Origin: Isohypsibius dastychi | Taxonomy: Eukaryota > Tardigrada > Eutardigrada > Parachela > Isohypsibiidae | Assembly: GCA_034696485.1 (NCBI GenBank) | Contig: JAQIWT010000166.1 | Coordinates: 1-30,406, forward strand | Length of the DNA stretch: 30,406 nucleotides | Direction of reading: 5' to 3' | Shown: positions 10,022 through 21,135 of the stretch, one piece after another | Layout of the letters: the number at the start of each line of letters is the position of its first letter | Numbering within the stretch: position 1 is the stretch's first letter | Program-made: the position numbers and the translations under genes | Notes under the pieces: generated by a model | What the model was told of the DNA's origin: nothing | The model's input: the letters and a program-made list of their open reading frames with translations, nothing else | Databases searched by the model: none

Positions 10022-10958
10022 CTAAATGTTCGTCAAGGCTTTGAGGTAAAAAATAAGAGTGTTCTCCGTAGAAAAGTAGGGAAACAAAATCGAAATTGAC
10101 TCAGTACGTAGTCGATGAGCTGGTACTTGTGCTGAAGGCTCACTGTCTTTCGGAACAAAAGGCGTCAGATGATAATTGCCCGCAACTGGATTACCAAGTC
10201 CATATCGCTCCCGCTGGCTTGTAAGGGGATAGACGAACACGTTCCGGATTTCCGTGATGTTCAGAAGTGGATCTGCCGATAGGTCGATTCTGCCTTGTTG
10301 TTTGAACACCAACGTGACGTACCGTTTATCCCCTTATTTCAATGGAACAAGCAAATTTCCGAACGTTGATCTCCAACAAATTGTAACTGAACAACTTACC
10401 GGAATCCTCATCTGGTGAAGGATTGAAATATGCTCGGCCGATGTCGCCACCACGGCTGTCATTGGCGGGAACGTTGACCTCAAGCCATTGTAGTAGAGGG
10501 CTGAATGAACCGTTTCTTATACTCGGTGCATCCAAATCTGTAAAGAGGTTCAGGAAAAAGTGATGAAATTAGGCAGAAGTTGCTAATTCTTTATACCTAA
10601 TTGGATGATCATATAAAGTGCATAGGGCTCAGTATTCCATGAAACATTCGGCCTGCCAGCTGCTTGTGACGGTAGAAGCACATTGCCTAGATTATCACTA
10701 CTTCCTGATGGGAACTCAACCTTTGAGAAACCGATGAAGATGATGGCTCTGTTGAACTTAACAGTGACTGACCGTGAGCAGCTGTTCCGGTGCTACATTG
10801 ATCAAATTCGGAACAATACCAGCTTCCCGAAATGCATCAGCTATCGCCGTTGGAGCGCCATTGCCCGCTCCCTGTCGAGTCTGTATCGCAGCGGCTGATC
10901 CACTGAAGATAAAAAATATGAGAGTAAAAAACCACGAAAGTGTAGACATCATTGTCAA
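10022..10958 (-). CDS. Secreted PEBP-family protein
   Basis: Four exons: 10958-10773, 10720-10597, 10537-10400, 10332-10022, joining in phase to 252 residues. The N-terminus MSTLSWFFTLIFFIFSGSAAA is a signal peptide. The PEBP fold is shown in order by AFREAGIVPNLINVAPEQLL, LTVEFPSG, NVLLPSQAAGRPNVSWNTEP, YALYMIIQLDLDAPS, LLQWLEVNVPAN, DKRYVTLVFKQQGRIDL and GLGNPVAGNYHL. PEBP proteins bind phosphate groups or other ligands in a small pocket. Here DPDAPS is DLDAPS, and the two pocket histidines expected in the HHFLV and HRYV motifs are replaced (LQWLEV, KRYV). The pocket is therefore probably changed. The last 45 or so residues are not typical; a further 3' intron cannot be excluded. The gene lies in the same orientation between two GH3 genes. 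Confidence 0.82.
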
Positions 10959-13228
10959 AGAAAAGATCGCTGAAATAGTTTATGTTCGGCAAATATGATT
11001 TTTTTCAAATATATATTGATATATGATGGCGTATTTCTTCGAAAAGTTGACTGAAATGCAATTGGTGGATGTTGCATTATAACTGATGAAGAGCTCGCCG
11101 GTAACATGAGTTCGTTGCACGGTATTACTCAATATCGGTAATACCAGGTGGCTGCCAGATAAAATCATTCACAACGTCAACGCTCAATAAACTGCAGAAC
11201 GAAATCAACCTATCTAATTGCAAATGAACGTTAAAAATGGATTTCGAACGACACACAATCATCAACATGACAACGATTAGTCAACCTAAGTTATGCTTCC
11301 TCACCGCGGGTGACGTTCGAGAGACTGAAATACTGCTAGGCTTTGCAAGTACAACGAGATGCAATTCATCGCACAACAATGCTGTTAACTGTGGGTACCA
11401 CGTTGCGATGCTTATTTTCACTCTTTTGAATCTTTTTCTTGTCTTGTAGAGAACTGAATGCTCTATTTTTCAAGTTCAAACAAACTAATGGAAGTTGGCT
11501 AGAACACCTGATCATACCTTAAGTTAGCGAATCGATCGTGCCAGAAATAATGGTCTGAGACGTGCAGATGAGCAGAGCACGTTGTCATGCTACACCTACC
11601 TTATCAAGAGATCCTATCTGTACGTGAACGACGAACATACTGGACACGGCTGACCTGATGGTTCCCGATGCTCCACTTTGCACTTCGTGTTCTCAAAACA
11701 GGCTCAGTTTCATATTGATTTCTTTGTAATTTCAGAATAAGTGCACAAAATTCAGTTCAAACATCTAAGGGGTACAGAATTGATTTTATTTTACGACTTA
11801 CTAGACGTGGCGTTACAGGAGCAGATGAAACAAGCTGATTAGCGATCGCTCTGTTCCAAGCTACGCGACTAGTTGTCCAATCAACCCAAATTTAGTGTGG
11901 GAGACAGGTATGTACAGTTTTTGATTCCGTTCACGTTGCATATTATGCAATTGTAGACCGATTTTTTCTGAATTCGTTACAGCCTGTCAAAGATAATCTA
12001 GTATTTACGTAATATTTCAAAACAAACTTCTTTAAATTATTGTCCGATATTCTTTCTGGTAGCCCAATCATTTCCGCATGGGACGATATGATCAGATGGC
12101 GAAAAGCCGCCACAGCCAATCAACGTGAACACTTGCGCCAAGACAGGCGTTCAACGTGGTGCCTCCGGTTACCCGCTGTTGAGATTTCCAGCAAAATTAG
12201 AAATATAGGGTATCCACATAATAGCGCCATTATCGAACTATTTTGATTCTTTCTCTTTCATTGTGATTGGTCTTACTTTGACCAACAGACTTGTTGGTGG
12301 ATCTAGAAGAAAGTACTTGGCTGTTTTCAAATAGCGAATTGTGAAACCTTGAATTTCCGTTGCAAGGAATCAAGGTGAACACAGAAGAAATGATAATCCA
12401 GCAGTTGACCTTGCTGGAATTAAATCCGAACAACTGGGGATTCTGTCGAAGATCGAAGAATCCGTCGTCCCTCACGCTCCTGGAATCCAGATGATATGGA
12501 TTCCTCACAGTCTCCTCCTAAGCAAAATTCCTCGTTGGCAAAGAATTACCGGCTGCGGACGATGAATAAAGCCTTCGAAGGTGTTTCAGGAATGATTCAG
12601 TTGAAGTTGGCGCTAAGGCGGAAATCAAGCTGAATGGTTCCCAAGATGGATTTACGAATCCTAACGGAGTTTCCCTAACCGATCCGAACTTTGTCGATGA
12701 TCCACGATTTAATACAAAAGAGTAAAGAAGATATCGTAGATTAAAGATTTGGTTTGTAATTGGTTTTGGCAAGACTGATTTCCAGATGGGAAATCGAAAT
12801 GAAAGAGCGCCGTTTGGCTGAACAGAGAATACAGAGAAACAGCGGCGAAGCGCCGCATTTAACTAAGGTGCTTCCGGTCAATCCAAAATGCTTCCGACAT
12901 GCTCCAATTCGCTCTTCCATCGCTCCCAACTCTCTCTACAATCACAGAAATCTGCTTGTGAGATATCGAAATTATCGAATCTCACAGAATCACTTTCTTG
13001 GTCGCAGGTTTTGAAACATATAGTTACGACACAAAAGCGCAACGTTCCGGTTGAATTCGGTTTTTTCTCTTGTGTAAACCCTAGCAAAAAATGTATTACC
13101 GTGATGCCCACGCAAAAGAGCAGTGCAGTTTTTAAGCTCGTAATTTAGACTTCACAGAACACTGAAAACGTTGTGATCTTTGAAATATTCTTGCTTCTCT
13201 GTTGGTACAATCCAGGCGGATCTGTATA
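10959..13228. other. 2.3-kb spacer without a supported gene
   Basis: Many short open stretches occur on both strands, but no chain of exons with matching phase, signal sequence or known family could be built. The most coding-like piece (12430-12725) is listed separately. The 11237-11449 frame ends in a hydrophobic tail but has no other support. Confidence 0.45.
12430..12725 (+). pseudogene. Coding-like segment with a frame break, family unknown
   Basis: A hydrophilic frame (for example DSVEDRRIRRPSRSWNPDD and LRTMNKAFEGVSG) is open for about 60 codons. It gives way near 12590 to a second frame (NDSVEVGAKAEIKLNG, then LTDPNFVDDPRFNTKE and a stop at about 12725). A one-base slip or a very short intron would join them. 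The opposite strand and the third frame are also partly open, so this may be chance. I do not recognise a family. Confidence 0.2.
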
Positions 13229-16138
13229 TTAAACTCTCTCGTTGATCATAAATCGTAAAAGTTCCTCTTTGATTAAAACACGAGGAATTTTCAATTGGAT
13301 CGGTGAGGCGCTTGTTGTTTTCAACATGTATTCTCGAAGTCTTGTGAATGCCCCGCTCTTGACCGGCATGATGACTGCTTCCGTTAGGGAGTTGGTGCTT
13401 CGTAACTCTTTGTATTTGTAGTTGTCTTTGAGCGCGAAATACTCATACTGCAATCAAGAAACAACAGCCGTCATTCACAGGTTCTCCAACGTTTTAAGAT
13501 ACCAACCTTTTCGAGAAGCTCAGGAACCAAAGAGTTCTGGTCAACTTCTGGCGCCGTCTGGAGTTCGACAAATAAAGTGTGATGGCTACCCGGGCGCCCT
13601 GCAGCAAGGTCAGTATTCCGATTAACCATTAAAGAACGAAATAACTAACCGTCACTAAATCCAACAACATCCAAGAGCACGCTTTCACAAGCTGTGTACT
13701 CGATCACACGCTGGATTCGAGGTGCCATCTTTTTCGCCGCTTCAGTCAGTGCAGTGTAGACGGAGAGCTCGGAGAGCTTTTCGGCCCGAATATTCAAACA
13801 TGCGCCAGCTCTAATTCGTGTCATATTCAAGTGTCAATTACTGAGAACATTATCGTTTAAGGAACCTTACCGGTGCAGAAATTCCACAACAGGACATTGA
13901 TTGTAGTAGCTGACCACTTTGATTACGTCACCTGTTGCATCAAAGATACATTATTTTGCACTTTTTTAGGCGAGTAGTTCTTCTAACCGAGACGATATCG
14001 ATAAAGACCAGCGACGGTGGTAATAACCAGTTCGTACTCTTGTCCAAGTTTGATCTGTCAGCATGAACACAGTGGTCATAGAGCGGCACAGGGCCGTTGC
14101 GTGGGATGATCGGTAATTTTACTTGGTCAATGAGCAGCGTCTCGGGATTGGATTCCAAAGATCTGTCAATTGGAATAAACTCGTAAAAATTGAGTCTTGG
14201 TAGCAGGGTATAGCGGCTCGGCTGGACGAATGGCCAAAAGTTTGCTCCAATCAGGTTCTCGCTAGCACCATACGCAGTGGGATACATGAGGATGTCTGAA
14301 TGTCAAAGAAAATTAATATTCGTTCAATCGACCAGTCTAACAATTTCACCTTTGGTGTAATGTTCCTTTAAATAGTTTGCGTAAATGCTGAACGCTCCGG
14401 TTGTGATGCAGTTGATGATTTCCAGTTCAGGCCAGATTCTCCTGGCAATATTGTCAAATCCTGCAAAAACCGTACAAAAACACTGCTCGGGGTTCAGATT
14501 CAAGTTCGTACCTTTTCGAAATTCATCTTCGAGTTCGTCAGCCCTGGCCGGGTCAGGGCTCAAGTAAGACAGAAGTTCGGTTCGCACGGCTGTTGGAATA
14601 TCCAGATCCTGCTTCAAGGTTCCATTGCGAATGTCCTCAACCAGACTGGGCCATTCATTCTCCATTTTCTTGAAGGCGTAATAGACGAGTGATGCGAAGA
14701 TTCCTTCGATCGCCCCCAGAGAACGATATCGAAGTGCAAAGACTAGCTGAACATAGCCACCAGACCCAGCATCTTCGATTTCAAAGGCGATCGTTGGCAC
14801 TGTGTAGATTTCACCGTTCTTGGTCCACATTGGGTTCGCCGTCATCGGTCCGATCTTCACGCCTGATGGAGTTTCTTCCAGTACTTTCGGTGGAATGTAA
14901 CTTGACTTCCATAACTTCAGAAAAAACGTGATTAGACAAGGTGTACCAAAAATGCAGAAAGCTTACCGGTCGAAGGCGATGAAGCGCATTCCATTGAATT
15001 TGGCGATCAGCATTGAAACTGAATAACGCAATGGTGGCCAACTGCATATTGCGAATAGTTTTCGTGAATGGGAAGAATGCAGGGAACCCAGTGGTGCCCG
15101 AAGTCTTTGCGAAAAAAAGCGGAGGATCGGCGGTCAGAACTTTGGGTTCACCCTTGGCCATTCTGTCGACGTATGCTTGGATGTTGATGAACTTGGACAG
15201 TGGTTGAGTTCGAATGTAATCAGCAGCGGTTCGGATCGAGTTGAGTTTGTGGTCTTTGGAATACGCCGTGTCCGCGTTGGCTTTGAGAAACCGCAGAAGC
15301 GTTTGCTCTTGGGTCTTTCGAATTCGATGGCTGTCACGGTGATACTGCCAGCTCTGGTACATGCCGATGTAGTAGAAGATTTGTGTGATGACATACTGGC
15401 GGAATGCAGTTTTGAAATCCCAAGCTGGTTCCCAAACGGAGATGAAATCGACGACTGTTGAGCCGATTGCCACCAGAGTGCCCACTTAGAAACAAAATCC
15501 CAGTTTAGTAAAGAAGTTTAGAGACTGACCTTTCCAACTTCAAAAATTGCTGTGGCGATTGAAAACATGGGAGAGGTAATCATTGACTGGTTCATCGAAG
15601 TCAAAATTAAATCAGATAATTTGTTATCTAACTTTGCGCTGGATTTTCCTTGAGCAGCATGGAATGTACATTTATTTTGATGAACCAGTAAAAACCGTGG
15701 TTGCTGAATGAACTAGAGGAAACTTACAAGACCACCCATTTGCTTGTTGTGAAAAACGTGTAAGACTGTTTAACCTGATTGTGGTAGAAAACTCGCTGAG
15801 ATGCAGAAGTGTCGAACATTAGATTTATCAAAAATTCTGTTCTCTAGCTTACTGAATAGTAATTATTTCTTCGCATTTTACCACAATTCCGTGTAAAACT
15901 GCTCCAGCTTACCAAGTAGAATAGCTGATAGTGGGAAGATGAAAGGCAGCAGACAGATGATACCAGCCACGGAAAACACTGTTCTCAAGTTGAACGGAAC
16001 CGCTAACGTATGACCTTTCCCATGCAACTGGACATGCACATTGCGTAGGAAGACCCCAACTGATGACTTGCGTCGCATGGGATCTGCTCCATAGCTTTGA
16101 CGTCGTCTTTCTGCAAATCCATCTTGTATGGGTTCCAT
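13229..16138 (-). CDS. GH3-family acyl-adenylating enzyme, paralog B, membrane-anchored
   Basis: Ten exons: 16138-15913, 15484-14967, 14914-14512, 14460-14350, 14295-14123, 14054-13988, 13931-13871, 13810-13650, 13598-13507, 13447-13229; 676 residues with all phases consistent. Intron positions and phases match paralog A throughout, and exons 2-7 have identical lengths (518, 403, 111, 173, 67, 61). The start MEPIQDGFAERRRQSYG leads to the shared MRRKSSVGVFLRNVHVQLHGKG block and a hydrophobic anchor. The P-loop is AKTSGTTGFPAFFPF. Motif II is PTAYGASENLIG and motif III GLYRYRLGDVIKV. The C-terminus (NERV) is eight residues shorter than in A. Intron 1 is 428 nt against 60 nt in A. Both copies keep the motifs needed for adenylation, so both look functional. 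Substrate unknown. Confidence 0.88.
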
Positions 16139-16365
16139 ATTTCAAAATTAAAGAAATTCCAGGCCGATTAATCTGGCTTGTTTACTAGTTCAGCATAGCA
16201 TCAGCTAATCATATGTTCTCAATTACATCCCGTAACAGTCTTATCAACAACAGATAACTTTCCCGAATTCACGTTACACGGCCGAAAATTATCATCATTA
16301 TTCACTCTTAATGACCATTCGACATAATCTTGCGTACAGCTGAATGCAACGGTAGAATTTTGCAT

Positions 16366-16373
16366 TTATATAG
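16366..16373 (-). promoter_or_regulatory. TATA-like box upstream of GH3 gene B
   Basis: TATATAAA on the - strand lies about 230 nt before the ATG at 16138. Motif only; the distance allows a long 5' UTR. Confidence 0.2.
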
Positions 16374-16561
16374 GGCATCGGGAAGGATATTGCGGGGTTC
16401 CCGACGTCTCAGCATTGTCAAACCTACGAGAACCTAACAATATTGACTAAAATTTATAGGAAGTACGTTTGGCAAATGTTCACTCTTCGGTTTGGCGTTT
16501 AAATACTCTGGAACATACATCTAATTTTTAATATCTTGCATTTTTGAAAGTACGAACACCA

Positions 16562-16686
16562 CCAGATCTTATGTACTCTATCCTCGCGATAAACTGGCAC
16601 AATAAAATTCAATTTAGTATTCACTTTACATACTCAATCAAATTTGATTGTGCCCGTTTGTCGCGATGATAGAGTATAAATTCTGG
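16562..16686. repeat. Foldback element with roughly 47-nt inverted arms
   Basis: The left arm (about 16562-16615) contains actctatcctcgcgataaac and ggcacaat. The right arm (about 16640-16686) reads as the reverse complement with few mismatches (atcatcgcgacaaacgggca). The arms extend outward to ccaga/tctgg. The loop is about 25 nt. It could be a small inverted-repeat transposon remnant or a hairpin-forming element; no coding content. Confidence 0.6.
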
Positions 16687-17544
16687 TCCCAGGTTAATTG
16701 AAACCTGTATGCGCCTTTGATACGGTTCACTGTTGTACGTATCAAATGGCTTTCTGATTTAATTTCATCGTTGAACAAAAGTTCTTCTCCGCCTTATCTC
16801 AGAAACTTCAATCTAGAACTCGTTCGCGCTACTGTACTGTAGCTCGGTTGAACCTTCATGTTGCAGACGTTTATGACATTCTCGAGCAAGACCAACAGTT
16901 ATTCAAGAAAATTGAACGTACATTTATGTTGTCCATTCTCACTTCTATGTTCCAGATGATTCATGAGATTTTTTCTATGGAACTGTCTGTATACGAGACA
17001 AGCCTAAAATAACAGATTGATAATACGATCTTTCTATCGGTGACAAATTGTTGTACGAAATCAGTTCTTTCTCAGATCTGTTCATCATAACCGCGCCATA
17101 GTCAAATCAATGATTTTTGAACCCAAGTGGTTGTCTGTCAAGAAGGGATTTTGAGGCTACAATCCATCGGACGTCCATCAATATTGTAGATTGTTTTCCC
17201 TGTTCATGCCCTACCCTCCCACTGATCAGGGTGCTTTGTAGATGTTTTGTTAAATTCTTAATGGTGTTGGACGTTCGATAATAATTACAGCAATATTCAT
17301 TATGTGCACAGCAGAGAAGATACCTCTTGAGACGTAACCTCGGGGCAAAGGCATCCATAATTTCCATCACACCCACGGGGTATCGAGCCGCATTCCCACC
17401 ACACCACTTTTTAAACAGTACAGTTAAACTGAGGACGTTCAACACGGACATGGAAACTGGTAAACGTAGCCTTCCTGATGTATGTGTTTTGTGAGAACAC
17501 AGATCCATTGACAAAATGTTGCTCCTTATGCTGACGTTCTCCTT

Positions 17545-20157
17545 ATGCTGCAAGCTGCGATGTCTCGGGCGAGGGTTAACATAACGCTGGTTGCACTACA
17601 GTCATCTGATGTCCGGTTTTTGAACGGATATCGCTTCATGATACCTCCTTACGAACTGGCTGCACGGGAGATTTCAGAGGAATACGGATTCAAAGCGACT
17701 TTCCATTCGCTGCACAGAGACGACATTAACAGCTGGGCTGATCTGCTTGGTAACTTGGATTTACTGTACAAGTTTTACTATGAAGATTGGGATCGAGAGA
17801 GTATGCTTGTCGTTGTCGGACCAGGTAGGGCTATGCCCGCCCACTGACTAGGGTATCATGGATGGGCTTTCCAGTTGGAGAAGAAGTGTTGTATGTGTAA
17901 GCACGGAGTGTAAAAAAATGAGCTGGCGGGCAATGATCTATCGAGAACAATAAGTAGTTTAATGATCAATCAATAAAAAAAGCGGTTTTGAGAAATTTGT
18001 GCATTGCAAAATGACCGAATATACTTTTTCGACTGTCTTATGGTGTGAAAATCAGCTTCAAATAATCGGTAAAATATCCGTCTGTCCAGTCGTTGCGTTT
18101 CGTCTGTCAGTTCGAGATCAAAGCTCCGAAAATAACAGGAACTACTTTGTTTAATTTTTTTCTTGTTCGACAGCTTGCGAGGAGGTTCTGGAACAGAGCC
18201 ATATGGGGAAAGGTAACTTACGCAAGTGAAGCAGTGTGACACATTATGCCGAAGAACACTGGTTTTCGTTCGCAGAATGGAACAGTCTAGTGCTTCCAAT
18301 GTACGTTCAAAATATTATAATATGTCTTCAATCTGGGACTCGAAATATGACAACTGATTTGCAGCTCCACTGCTTACGAAGAAGGAAAGAATCGAACAGT
18401 TCACTCGACGCTACTCTCTTTCGCAATCCTTGACTACTACTCAACTATGACCGGCCTCGTCCAAATGTTTCAAATATTCCGCTGGACGAACATTGCCGTT
18501 GTGGTTAACTCAAATGTTGGACGATGCCCGACTTGTTCCATCGCTGCAGAAGCTCTGCGCAGAATGAACAGCAAAATCATACCGCCATTGAACCTGATCT
18601 ACTTCAAACGCGCTGTTGTCGGGAATGTGACCTTTGAAGATATTCTGCTTCGAATTCAGCGTGTCAGTCGAGGTATGTGTCCAAACGATGACCACATAAA
18701 CGAATCATATACCCACCCCTTATCTAGTTGTTCTTCTCATTCTTCACCAGGATGACGTCAGATCATTCATGGTAGAATGTGAATTTCAAATAATTCGTCA
18801 GTTTGTTGCTCGAAATGTTTTCAGTTAGCCGCAGCACTCAGCGATATGATATCAATGCAATACGTAAGTTGACGGGCTAACAGTCCACCAGGAAATTATT
18901 TATGGCATATTCACCGACGTTGCTTCAAGATACTTCACTATGACACCCTCAGATTATGCTCGCCGCTTCGGCACCTTAAGTTGGCGCAAGGGAGACGACA
19001 ATGACTCGGTAAGGTTCCGCGTTAATCAAGCATGGCAATGCAGTGATGCCATTACCGGATTCCGGAAATTTTAAATGCCGAGAATTGGATTTATGCATTG
19101 TAAACAGTGATCGCATTTCAGGCTGCTACGTAGAGCTGCATTTGGGCGGCTCTTACAGTTGTGCATGTCCTGTTTCGAAATGGAGAAGAAACAACTGCAA
19201 TCAGTCATGGATGAAATCAAAGATAACCAAGTCAGCCGTTTCGGTGTCAGCTACGACGAAAACGAAGAGGTTAGTCTAAACTTAATTTTAGAACAGATTT
19301 CCACGGGATCAATGGCTGATGGTGTTTCAGCCCAACTTTTTTGCACTGATGGGATACTTTTCCGTCAAAGTTCTTGGAGTGGTAAACAAAGAATGCTTTT
19401 CCGAAATGTCCAATTGTTCAAGGGAAATTTTAAGGTCATGAATCGGATATTTCAAAACGTTTAGTCAACCTACGATGCGAGGGAGATAATCCAGCATTTT
19501 TACGGGCGCAACTTTACGGTCAAAGGTGTGACATTCAGCATCGGCAACGACGGCCATCTTGTTCCTGCTAGTTACTTCAGGACTTTCACTCACCAATCCG
19601 GAGAGATCGAAGTAAAAACAAACCGCTCTGACTTTGTCACTTCAGTAGTGTCTCTGAATCCCTGTACTGTAGTCTGTGCTTAGTATCAATTCAAACGACA
19701 TGGACAACGTTTTCCAACTAGAAGGGCCATGGTCAAATCTAACACACTGGAGAACTGCATTTCAGTTTCCACAGAACGAGCCCTCTTGTGGTTACTTGGG
19801 CAATAAACAGCGATGTGGAGGTGGAGGTCAGTGGCTAACATCTGCTAGACCAACTGCTAATGTATGATGAAATTTTTCGTAGGGTCGACTTTTGTCAACT
19901 CGATGGCGAGTGCTATTGTTATAACCTTTAGCTGCGTTGGTGTGGGCCTGATGACCGTCGTCAGGTACGTCATTCTCAGAAAGCCTACTGAATTTCGAAG
20001 GTGCGCATTTTGAAAGAACGAACTTCACAGATACTTCACAAAAAACCAAAACATGCAACAGTTCATTCTGGACCCTCGGCAAATTGAGCAGGAAAATCGG
20101 TCACTTCGCAACAACATCTTCCAACGTTCAACCATGTGGCTGCAGCAGCTGCTCTAG
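17545..20157 (+). CDS. Natriuretic-peptide-receptor-like receptor, clearance type, no cyclase domain
   Basis: Proposed exons: 17545-17824, 18174-18212, 18276-18300, 18365-18672, 18728-18771, 18825-18863, 18892-19013, 19122-19269, 19331-19381, 19465-19611, 19673-19826, 19883-19964, 20031-20157; phase-consistent, 521 residues. The ectodomain follows the ANF-receptor ligand-binding family: VVVGPACEEVLEQS, EWNSLVLPISTAYEEGKNRT, FQIFRWTNIAVVVNS, SRVVLLILHQDDVRSFMLAA, WRKGDDNDS, GVTFSIGNDG and the juxtamembrane W..AFQFPQNEPSCGY. One TM helix follows (MASAIVITFSCVGVGLMTVV). The cytoplasmic tail is only about 40 residues, as in NPR-C, with no kinase-homology or cyclase domain. Doubts: the 28-nt intron 18864-18891, the weak donor at 19014, and the start, which lacks a signal peptide. 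A partly decayed receptor cyclase is the alternative. Confidence 0.7.
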
Positions 20158-21135
20158 AATGCCATCTTTCCTTGTGGTCGGCATCACATCTCTGAACGAA
20201 GAATAAGTTCCAGAAATGATCGTATTCGTATTCATATATCCCTCAATCTCAAATTCGTCAAATAAGACTTATTTTCATTATATTATTTCTCGCGACATGA
20301 TTTCCCAGAAAGACTTCGTGAGGATAATGTTTCTTCAATATCAAAGTATGTGAGATTAGTTCTTTGTCTCATTTAAGCACGTGTCATCACGATCCGATAA
20401 GCATCTTTACTGCTTAAGGATATTATGATTGCGATTCTTGTGCCTCCTCTGACCACTGGGTTAGTAGATAGTACAGTACCTGTAAATATACCCTCCGAAA
20501 AAGAAAATTTTTCTTAATAATATCTGTTCCACCCTGAATATCACTGTCAATCCTCAGCAATCACTCCTTACGGTTTCCTCAGGAGCATCCTGGACATACC
20601 AACAATACAACTCGTATTCTTGGCTCTCAACTACATCACCATGCTACGGTCAAACTTGTCTTTCAAGACAAGAACTTGAAAGTTAACTTTCGCAAGCATT
20701 TGGGAGTTCACTGAAGTGAGCTCCCCATGTGAACATGTATTCCAATGCATCTAAACAAGATTTGCCGAACGATATGAGTTCCAAGTTGAAGGACTTTAGA
20801 AAGCGCTTTCCAAATTAGGCTGACTTTGTGTTGGACTTCCCCATTGCTGCTTTCAATCGCAACATCATCATCTCCTCAGGCGAGGCATGAAACTGAATCA
20901 CGAGTTGAACGAAACTCTCAGCAAGCAAGCTCAGCTTGAGAGCCTCCGCCGAAACGAAGCACAGGTTTTTGACCAGGATCAACAACCCTGCTTCGGGGCT
21001 TTCTTGTACTTTTTCAAAATCGAATGATTGTCCGATCTTTTCCTTCCTTGCACAGAAGTTTTAGTACGTAAAGTTATACAGAGTTTTTGTAGAAACGTCC
21101 GTCTAACTTTCTTATCCAAGCCTAAGCTATTTGAA
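20158..21135. other. Spacer with coding-like remnants
   Basis: No complete gene. Two pieces look coding. About 20582-20710 has an open + frame after an acceptor-like tcctcag (HATVKLVFQDKNLKVNFRKH). Bases 20880-20964, bounded by ctcctcag and a gt donor, encode a charged helical stretch (MKLNHELNETLSKQAQLESL). Both could be remnants of a cytoplasmic receptor region or of another gene. They do not join in frame to the receptor upstream. Confidence 0.35.

Larger units (their letters stand above)
16139..17544. other. Divergent spacer between GH3 gene B and the receptor gene
   Basis: Apart from the TATA-like motif and the foldback repeat listed separately, no gene is seen. The + strand piece 17516-17581 opens with a signal-peptide-like MLLLMLTFSLCCK but is in a different frame from the receptor that follows. 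Confidence 0.4.

Noticed and set aside
11237-11449. Frame ending in a hydrophobic tail, GPI-anchor-like
   Set aside because: Only the last 15 residues look interesting; upstream residues are unremarkable and no exon with a signal peptide joins in phase.
17107-17553. 148-codon frame on the - strand upstream of the receptor
   Set aside because: No family resemblance, signal or splice partners, and it overlaps the receptor's 5' end on the other strand.
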